This document shows positions 1 through 5,292 of a stretch of DNA of 7,449 bases, one piece after another (position 1 is the first letter of the stretch; each line of letters starts with the position of its first letter). The translations under genes and the position numbers were made by a program. The stretch comes from Gammaproteobacteria bacterium (lineage in GTDB: Bacteria > Pseudomonadota > Gammaproteobacteria > UBA6429 > Thiohalophilaceae), in assembly GCA_029880425.1 (NCBI GenBank), contig JAOUOK010000073.1, positions 1 to 7,449 of the forward strand, written 5' to 3'. A model generated the notes under the pieces. The model saw only the letters and a list, made by a program, of their open reading frames with translations, did no database searches and was not told the origin of the DNA.

Positions 1-2075
1 TAAAGTTAGCCTTAGCTGAACTTAAGAGTCACATTGAGCGTATAACAGGTGATATAAGCAGTTGGGGTGAAACTAAACAGCAATATATTAATTCTGAGTT
101 TTATCAAATATGGAAAGAAATCAGGGTGCCTGATTCAGCTGTTCTTCCCGAGGAATTTGAAGATGTCGCGCTTTATAATAAAGAAGGTGTAATATTTAGC
201 GCCCAGGTAGAAAATAATAAAATGCCTCTGAACATATTAAAGGGGCATGGATATTTTCAAAAGATTATGCGAGATAGTGATAAAGGCTTAATGGAGTATT
301 GGCTTTATGTATTCCCGGTAACAGGCGTTGATTTATCTGGTGAAAGTGAAAATAAAATAATCACCTATGGTTATGCTGCAGTTATTTTTTCATTAAGAAA
401 TGTACTTACTCATGTAACAGATTTTAAGTTTGTTAATGTTGATACGATTTTATCAAAATATGCCGATAACGCAGTATTTTCCTTTAACACGGTAGGTGAG
501 TTTATAACTTATGAAATAAAAGACGATCCTTATCGTAAAAAATTAATGAAAACAATGAGCAGTGCTTTAATTAAAGTAGCAGCTTTTATTATTTTCTCTA
601 TTTTAATAGCATTGTTTTTTATACATCGTTTTTTGGTGCAGCCGTTGAAGGTTATTTCAAACGAAATAAATATGCTCGGTGAAAACATGGAAGAAGTAGA
701 ATCTACGATATCGCTCAAACAACAACCTATCCTTGAGCTTGAAAATGTAAGAAACTCTTTTAATAAATATCAATCCAGGCTGAATTTGTTATATCAGAAT
801 CTTGAGATTAACAATAAAGAATTTTTTCGGATCGCACATGAAGACTCCTTAACCACTGCGTTTAATCGGCGTGCATTTGAGGATGACTGGGATGAGTATA
901 ATCAGTATAAAAAAGACGAATTGTATGCGGTACTCATTTTTGATTGCGATAATTTCAAGCCCATAAATGATAGTTATGGACATGCTGTTGGTGACGCGGT
1001 TTTGCGTAATGTTGCTAAGGTGTTAATAGAATCAATTACTGATAATGAAAAAATATATCGTTTAGGTGGAGATGAATTTTCTACCGTACTGAAAAATATA
1101 ACCAGGAAAGAAGCCCTGGCTTTGGCTGAACAATGTCGTAGAAATATATTGGCATTTGATTTCAGAAAATTTGGTTTAAGTGAGTCTATATCTGTCAGTA
1201 TAGGTATCGCTTTTTCTAAAGTAGGTGAAAGATCATTTTCAGATATTATGAAGCGGGCTGACCTGGCTATGTATAAGGCCAAGCGTCCCGGTGAAGGCTC
1301 TATTGTGGTTTATTCTGATGATTTGGCGACGGTAGAGAGTGTTATCTCAACAAATGCTGTTAATGCCGTTTATGCCGCGATACAGGATCCTGAAAAAATT
1401 ATGATGCGTTATCAAAACGTAGTGAAACTGCCGTCATTAGAGAGTAATTATGTAGAGGCCCTGGTTAAGGTTGAGCACGACGGGCATGTTTATATGCCTG
1501 AAGTCATTTTCCCCGTGGTAGAGGGTCGAAACCTGGATGTTGAATTTGATCTGGCCATCATTACTGCAATCGAAAAAGATCTGGCTTCAGGTGTTTTTCC
1601 CAGGGGGCAAGGGATCTCTGTCAATCTTTCAGCTCCTAGTGTCATTAATACCCGTATTATTGATTTGTTGATTAAAATTCGAATTACCCATCCTGCAATA
1701 AAGTTTATTATTGAAATAACAGAAACAGCATTAATTACACAGATAAAGCGTGCATCGAAAAATATTAACCAGTTACGTGATTCGGGTTACCTGATTGCGC
1801 TCGATGATTTTGGTAGTGGTTATTCATCATTACGGTATTTAATATCTATGCCGGTAGATATCATTAAGTTTGATATCACTATGATCCAGTTATTCGAAAG
1901 TGAGGATGAAGAACACAGGAATATGATCGAGAAGCTGTCAGAGCTTATTATTGACCTGGGTTATGATGTTGTCGCTGAGGGCGTGGAAACGAAGAGCCTG
2001 TTAGATAAAGTTATCACGATGGGGTTCGCCTACTCGCAAGGTTATTATCATGGCAAACCCGAAGCTTTAAATTGA
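1..2075 (+). CDS. Membrane-bound diguanylate cyclase/phosphodiesterase, CHASE4-like sensor + GGDEF + EAL (5' end outside window)
   Basis: This protein probably makes and/or degrades the second messenger cyclic di-GMP at the inner membrane. The frame is open from base 3, giving 690 visible residues, so the GTG at 126 is not a likely start. The residues below are numbered from that GTG as 1. The first ~145 residues plus the upstream part (with an ISSWGETK segment) resemble an extracytoplasmic CHASE4-type sensor. One membrane helix lies at about 147-171, and a HAMP-like/coiled linker follows. The GGDEF domain (about 239-395) has an intact LGGDEF (motif 314-318) and a DNFKPIND segment. The RxxD inhibitory site is absent (TDNE at that place). 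The EAL domain (about 415-645) keeps E444, N500, E530, D560-D561, K581, E618 and Q638, so phosphodiesterase activity is plausible, although the signature reads EALVK rather than the usual EALLR. An N-terminal helix presumably lies upstream of the window. Sampled lines are about 25-50% G+C, mostly near 33%, lower than the downstream genes. The signal sensed is unknown. Confidence 0.93.
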   Translation, partial: KLALAELKSHIERITGDISSWGETKQQYINSEFYQIWKEIRVPDSAVLPEEFEDVALYNKEGVIFSAQVENNKMPLNILKGHGYFQKIMRDSDKGLMEYWLYVFPVTGVDLSGESENKIITYGYAAVIFSLRNVLTHVTDFKFVNVDTILSKYADNAVFSFNTVGEFITYEIKDDPYRKKLMKTMSSALIKVAAFIIFSILIALFFIHRFLVQPLKVISNEINMLGENMEEVESTISLKQQPILELENVRNSFNKYQSRLNLLYQNLEINNKEFFRIAHEDSLTTAFNRRAFEDDWDEYNQYKKDELYAVLIFDCDNFKPINDSYGHAVGDAVLRNVAKVLIESITDNEKIYRLGGDEFSTVLKNITRKEALALAEQCRRNILAFDFRKFGLSESISVSIGIAFSKVGERSFSDIMKRADLAMYKAKRPGEGSIVVYSDDLATVESVISTNAVNAVYAAIQDPEKIMMRYQNVVKLPSLESNYVEALVKVEHDGHVYMPEVIFPVVEGRNLDVEFDLAIITAIEKDLASGVFPRGQGISVNLSAPSVINTRIIDLLIKIRITHPAIKFIIEITETALITQIKRASKNINQLRDSGYLIALDDFGSGYSSLRYLISMPVDIIKFDITMIQLFESEDEEHRNMIEKLSELIIDLGYDVVAEGVETKSLLDKVITMGFAYSQGYYHGKPEALN

Positions 2076-2102
2076 TTCCAAAAACTTAAATTAATGATAA
2101 TA

Positions 2103-2132
2103 AAAAAGCCGTTTCATATGAAACGGCTTTTT
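2103..2132. terminator. Bidirectional intrinsic terminator between the GGDEF-EAL gene and rpsT
   Basis: The 30 bases form a perfect palindrome. An 8-bp stem (GCCGTTTC at 2108-2115 with GAAACGGC at 2120-2127) closes an ATAT loop and is flanked by a run of A on the left and T on the right. Read forward, the T run at 2128-2132 follows the stem, 27 bases after the GGDEF-EAL stop. Read in reverse, the A run at 2102-2107 becomes the U tract, 33 bases after the rpsT stop. It therefore fits factor-independent termination for both convergent genes. Confidence 0.9.
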
Positions 2133-2165
2133 AAGTGGTACGGCTAATAATAACCGAACACTAAA

Positions 2166-2426
2166 TTACATTGCGTGAATACGGGTATTCAAGCGGCTTT
2201 TGTAACGAGCAGCTTTATTCTTGTGGATTAAGCCTTTATTACTGGTTTTATCAATAACTGATACAGCAGCTTTATAAGCCGTAGTTGCATCTTCTTTATT
2301 GCCAGCAGAAATCGCAGCCAATACCTTCTTTAAAGAGGTACGGAACATTGCGCGGTAGCTCGTATTGCGTTGACGGTGTGTCTCAGCCTGACGGGCACGT
2401 TTTTTTGATTGCGCTGTATTAGCCAA
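2166..2426 (-). CDS. rpsT: 30S ribosomal protein S20
   Basis: S20 is a primary 16S rRNA binding protein of the small ribosomal subunit. The 86-residue product matches the family length (87 in E. coli). It starts MANTAQSKKRARQ, is rich in Lys and Arg, and carries the highly conserved GLIHKNKAARYKSRL segment near the C terminus (about residues 64-78). The start is TTG (reverse complement of 2424-2426), chosen because it gives the conserved N terminus and lies 7 bases after a strong AGGAG. E. coli rpsT also starts with UUG, where the weak codon is tied to autoregulation by S20; the same control is inferred here. The gene is monocistronic, convergent with the GGDEF-EAL gene and divergent from murJ. 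It has its own promoter and shares the downstream terminator. Confidence 0.97.
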   Translation of the reverse strand: MANTAQSKKRARQAETHRQRNTSYRAMFRTSLKKVLAAISAGNKEDATTAYKAAVSVIDKTSNKGLIHKNKAARYKSRLNTRIHAM

Positions 2427-2433
2427 AGTAAGT

Positions 2434-2438
2434 CTCCT
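2434..2438 (-). promoter_or_regulatory. rpsT ribosome binding site (AGGAG) deciding the TTG start
   Basis: On the reverse strand AGGAG stands 7 bases before TTG, an optimal spacing. No ATG or GTG gives the conserved MANxxxSKKR N terminus, so this site fixes TTG as the start. A strong Shine-Dalgarno site paired with a poor start codon resembles the E. coli arrangement. Confidence 0.85.
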
Positions 2439-2467
2439 GACTCATTTCTAAATTTGGAAAGCCGCGT

Positions 2468-2496
2468 ATTTTGGCGATTCTCCCCCCGTTTGTCAA
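2468..2496 (-). promoter_or_regulatory. Sigma70 promoter of rpsT with GC-rich discriminator
   Basis: On the reverse strand there is a consensus -35 TTGACA (2491-2496), a 17-base spacer, and a -10 CAAAAT (2468-2473, 4 of 6 consensus bases). The bases right after the -10 are ACGCGGC, a GC-rich discriminator of the type found at stringently controlled ribosomal promoters. The predicted transcription start is near 2461, which gives a leader of about 35 bases. ppGpp control is an inference from the discriminator alone. Confidence 0.75.
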
Positions 2497-2598
2497 TGCC
2501 CACGCCCATTTTATCTTATGAAATTAATTGCTGCTGGGTTGCTGCCGATGGCCGTGTTATCCTGCTAACAAATCAAGTAAAAACAGGGGCTTACCTGA

Positions 2599-2627
2599 TT
2601 AATTTTTTAATTTATGGGCTTTAAAAT
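2599..2627 (+). promoter_or_regulatory. Candidate murJ promoter (weak)
   Basis: A TAAAAT hexamer (2622-2627, 5 of 6 bases to the -10 consensus) follows a poor -35 TTAATT (2599-2604) at 17 bases, within an AT-rich stretch. A start near 2634 would leave a leader of only about 14 bases. AT-rich DNA throws up such matches by chance, so this is the best candidate in the rpsT-murJ gap rather than a firm call. Confidence 0.3.
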
Positions 2628-2647
2628 AAAGAGATTCTTGGAATTCG

Positions 2648-4207
2648 ATGGGATTATTTAAATCAACAGCAGTTGTTAGTAGTATGACGATGGTTTCGCG
2701 GGTGTTTGGACTCCTACGAGACATGGTCTTTACCCGAATTTTTGGCGCCGATGCCGGTACCGATGCTTTCCTTGTGGCATTTAAAATTCCTAATTTTTTA
2801 CGCCGGTTATTTGCCGAGGGCGCATTTTCACAGGCTTTTGTGCCGGTTCTAAGCGGCGTTAAAACGGAACAGGGTGATGAGGCGGTCTCTGATTTAGTTC
2901 GCCATACACTGGGGACAATGGCAGGGATTCTCTTTTTCATGACGGTGTTTGCAGCAATTGCCGCGCCTATCCTGGTGATGATTTTTGCCCCCGGTTTTAT
3001 CGATCAGCCGGAGAAATTCGCCCTGACGACGGACATGTTGCGCATTACCTTCCCATACATCATGTTCATGTCTTTAACCGCGCTTTCTGCTGGAATATTA
3101 AACAGTTACGGTCGCTTTGCGGTACCGGCATTTACCCCGGTGTTACTTAATTTAAGCCTGATAGGGGCGGCAATCTGGTTGGCGCCAATGATGGAGGTGC
3201 CGATTATGGCATTGGCATGGGGGGTATTTTTTGCAGGTACTGCCCAGCTGGCATTCCAGATTCCTTTTATTTTGAAGCTGGGACTATTACGTTGGCCACG
3301 CTGGGGCTGGCGGCACAGTGGTGTGCGTAAAATATTGAAGCTCATGTTACCCGGCATCTTTGGTTCTTCTGTCATGCAAATTAACCTGCTTTTTGACACG
3401 CTTATTGCCTCCTTTTTAGTCAGTGGCAGCGTAACCTGGTTGTATTTATCTGATCGCATGGTGGAATTACCGTTAGGGATATTTGGTATTGCATTGGCGA
3501 CGGTGATTTTGCCAAACTTATCAAAAAAACATGCCGCCGGTGATCCCCGGGCCTTTTCACTTATGCTGGACTGGGCATTGCGCTGGGTATTGGTGATTGC
3601 CTTGCCTGCCGCGGTCGCACTGGCTGTGCTGGCTGGACCGATACTGAGTACGCTTTTCCTTTATGGTGACTTCAGGGCATTGGATGTTGAGATGGCCGCA
3701 ATCAGCTTGTTGGTGTACAGCGGTGGATTAATCGGTTTTATCCTGGTTAAGGTGTTGGCCCCAGGTTATTTTTCCCGCCAGGATACGAAAACACCGGTGA
3801 AAGTGGGACTTATCGCGATGGTGGCCAATATGGTGATGAACGTGCTGTTTGTTGTACCGATGGTACAACTCGGTTGGTCAGCACCTCACGCGGGCCTGGC
3901 GTTAGCGACGTCCATTTCGTCATTTATTAATGCGGCTTTACTTTACCGTGGCTTAAAACGAGCGGGAGTGTATTCACCGAGTACGGGTTGGATGAAGTTA
4001 TTTTTACAAACCGGCTTCGCGGTAATCGTGATGGGGGTTTTAATCTATCTCGCTGCGGGTGAGCTTTCCTTCTGGATAACGGCAACAGCCAGTCAACGCA
4101 TCTTTCAGCTTAGCTGGATCATTCCACTGGGCGCATTGAGCTATTTTGCCGTGTTACGGTTATCGGGTGTACGCTTTTCTCAATTACAACGCCCCCGGCA
4201 AAGTTAG
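2648..4207 (+). CDS. murJ: Lipid II flippase MurJ (MviN)
   Basis: MurJ moves the peptidoglycan precursor lipid II across the inner membrane to the periplasm. The 519-residue product is close to the 511 of E. coli and is strongly hydrophobic along its length, as expected for 14 membrane helices of the MOP exporter superfamily. The N terminus (FKSTAVVSSMTMVSRVFG) and the KIPNFLRRLFAEGAFSQAF segment are family hallmarks. Charged residues known to matter in E. coli fall at the same numbers: Arg18, Arg24, Asp39, Arg52, Glu57 and Arg270 (in SDRMVELP). The KVLAPGYFSRQDTKTPVK segment is also conserved. The ATG at 2648 is chosen because it gives the exact E. coli N-terminal register; only a weak GGA (2640-2642) precedes it. 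The gene diverges from rpsT and is followed 113 bases later by ribF, with no terminator seen between them. Confidence 0.97.
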   Translation: MGLFKSTAVVSSMTMVSRVFGLLRDMVFTRIFGADAGTDAFLVAFKIPNFLRRLFAEGAFSQAFVPVLSGVKTEQGDEAVSDLVRHTLGTMAGILFFMTVFAAIAAPILVMIFAPGFIDQPEKFALTTDMLRITFPYIMFMSLTALSAGILNSYGRFAVPAFTPVLLNLSLIGAAIWLAPMMEVPIMALAWGVFFAGTAQLAFQIPFILKLGLLRWPRWGWRHSGVRKILKLMLPGIFGSSVMQINLLFDTLIASFLVSGSVTWLYLSDRMVELPLGIFGIALATVILPNLSKKHAAGDPRAFSLMLDWALRWVLVIALPAAVALAVLAGPILSTLFLYGDFRALDVEMAAISLLVYSGGLIGFILVKVLAPGYFSRQDTKTPVKVGLIAMVANMVMNVLFVVPMVQLGWSAPHAGLALATSISSFINAALLYRGLKRAGVYSPSTGWMKLFLQTGFAVIVMGVLIYLAAGELSFWITATASQRIFQLSWIIPLGALSYFAVLRLSGVRFSQLQRPRQS

Positions 4208-4260
4208 GCTATATTTCGGCTTTTGGGGCCAGGCATAGCGGTGAGTAGTCAAAAGTAAGA

Positions 4261-4289
4261 TGAAGTTATCCTGTTGTTTTTGATATACT
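4261..4289 (+). promoter_or_regulatory. Candidate extended -10 promoter of ribF-ileS
   Basis: TGATATACT (4281-4289) combines the extended TGn element with a -10 TATACT (5 of 6 consensus bases). No good -35 is present; the region 17-18 bases upstream reads ATGAAGT (4260-4266), at best a 3-of-6 match, which extended -10 promoters tolerate. The start would be near 4296, leaving about 25 bases before the ribF ATG. It would let ribF and ileS be expressed independently of murJ. Confidence 0.55.
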
Positions 4290-4320
4290 TTCGCTCTTTT
4301 TGAAAATCTGAACGGGTGTT

Positions 4321-5262
4321 ATGGAATTAATTCGTGGCTTACAGAATATTCGACCTGAACATCATGGCTGTGTCGCGACTATCGGCAATTTTGATGGTGT
4401 GCACCTGGGCCACCAGGCGGTTCTTGGGCAATTAGCTGAAAAAGCAGCCGAGTTATGTTTGCCAACCGTGTTAATTACATTTGAGCCTCAACCGATGGAA
4501 TATTTTATTCCGGATAAAGTACCTGCGCGTTTAACCCGCTTCAGAGAAAAGGTCCTGGCATTACAACGTTATTCTGTTGATCGCGTATGCTGCATGTCGT
4601 TTAACGAAAAATTAGCCAATTTGTCGGCTGAAGGTTTTATTCAGCAGATACTGGTTGATAAGCTTGGTGTAAAATACCTTGTTGTAGGTGATGATTTTCG
4701 TTTTGGTCAGAACCGTAAGGGCACCTTTGATATGCTGGTGGAAGCAGGTAAACACTTTGGCTTCCAGGTTGTCAGCATGCATACGTTTGAAATTGATTCT
4801 GAGCGGGTCAGTAGCACACGGATTCGTCATTCACTCGAACAGGGTGACATGGCTAATGCGGAAAAGTTATTGGGTCGAAGTTACCGAATGAGTGGGCGAG
4901 TCGCGCATGGAGAAAAACTTGGGCGTGAACTGGGTTTTCCAACAGCGAATATTCATTTACACCGGCATGCTTCTCCAATTCAGGGTATTTTCGTGGTTGA
5001 GGTATTTGGTCTGGATATGTATGACAAGTACAAGCAACCGGTTCAGGGGGTGGCCAGTGTCGGAACACGGCCAACTGTAAATGAAACCAGGGCATTACTT
5101 GAAGTATTTTTACTCGATTTTAATGAAGACATATATGGACGACATATCCAGGTAAGTTTTTTGAAAAAACTTAGAGATGAAAAAAAGTTTGATTCACTTG
5201 ACGAATTGACACAACAAATCCAGAAGGATGTTGAACAGGCGCAGGCTTATTTTGCTGCATGA
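4321..5262 (+). CDS. ribF: Bifunctional riboflavin kinase / FMN adenylyltransferase (FAD synthetase)
   Basis: RibF phosphorylates riboflavin to FMN and adenylates FMN to FAD in the cytoplasm. The 313 residues equal the E. coli length. The N-terminal adenylyltransferase domain shows the nucleotide-binding GNFDGVHLGH (residues 22-31, the HxGH motif of nucleotidyl transferases), a VGDDFRFGQNRKG segment near 122-134, and SSTRIR (164-169). The C-terminal kinase domain has GRELGFPTAN (201-210), GVASVGTRPTVN (near 241-252) and LEVFLLDF with Glu261 as the expected catalytic base. Both activities therefore look intact. The ATG at 4321 gives the standard MELIRGLQNI start; GGGTG just upstream is a weak, close ribosome site. 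The gene is 30 bases ahead of ileS, the usual gammaproteobacterial pairing, and the two are probably co-transcribed. Confidence 0.98.
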   Translation: MELIRGLQNIRPEHHGCVATIGNFDGVHLGHQAVLGQLAEKAAELCLPTVLITFEPQPMEYFIPDKVPARLTRFREKVLALQRYSVDRVCCMSFNEKLANLSAEGFIQQILVDKLGVKYLVVGDDFRFGQNRKGTFDMLVEAGKHFGFQVVSMHTFEIDSERVSSTRIRHSLEQGDMANAEKLLGRSYRMSGRVAHGEKLGRELGFPTANIHLHRHASPIQGIFVVEVFGLDMYDKYKQPVQGVASVGTRPTVNETRALLEVFLLDFNEDIYGRHIQVSFLKKLRDEKKFDSLDELTQQIQKDVEQAQAYFAA

Positions 5263-5292
5263 AAATGTTAGATAACTTAAAGAAAGATAATC

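Noticed and set aside
126..128. GTG as the start of the GGDEF-EAL gene
   Set aside because: The same frame is open all the way to base 3, the upstream residues fit the sensor domain, and no ribosome site stands before the GTG. The true start is outside the window.
974..1282. 102-codon reverse-strand ORF inside the GGDEF region
   Set aside because: It is antisense to a clearly conserved GGDEF domain and its translation resembles no family I recognise; it is a shadow frame.
2409..2624. 71-codon forward ORF across the rpsT start and the intergenic region
   Set aside because: It overlaps the rpsT 5' end and promoter, has no ribosome site and has no recognisable features.
2599..2940. 113-codon reverse ORF over the murJ start
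   Set aside because: It is antisense to the highly conserved N terminus of MurJ; composition shadow.
4208..4239. Inverted repeat GCTAT/ATAGC just after murJ as a terminator
   Set aside because: Only 5 bp of stem with a 22-base loop and no following T run.
4208..4320. FMN riboswitch ahead of ribF
   Set aside because: The 113-base gap shows none of the conserved RFN helices and is short for one; such riboswitches usually precede ribB or transport genes in these bacteria.
5263..5292. T-box or leader regulation of ileS
   Set aside because: The gap is only 30 bases, too short for a T-box, which is typical of Firmicutes rather than this type of organism.
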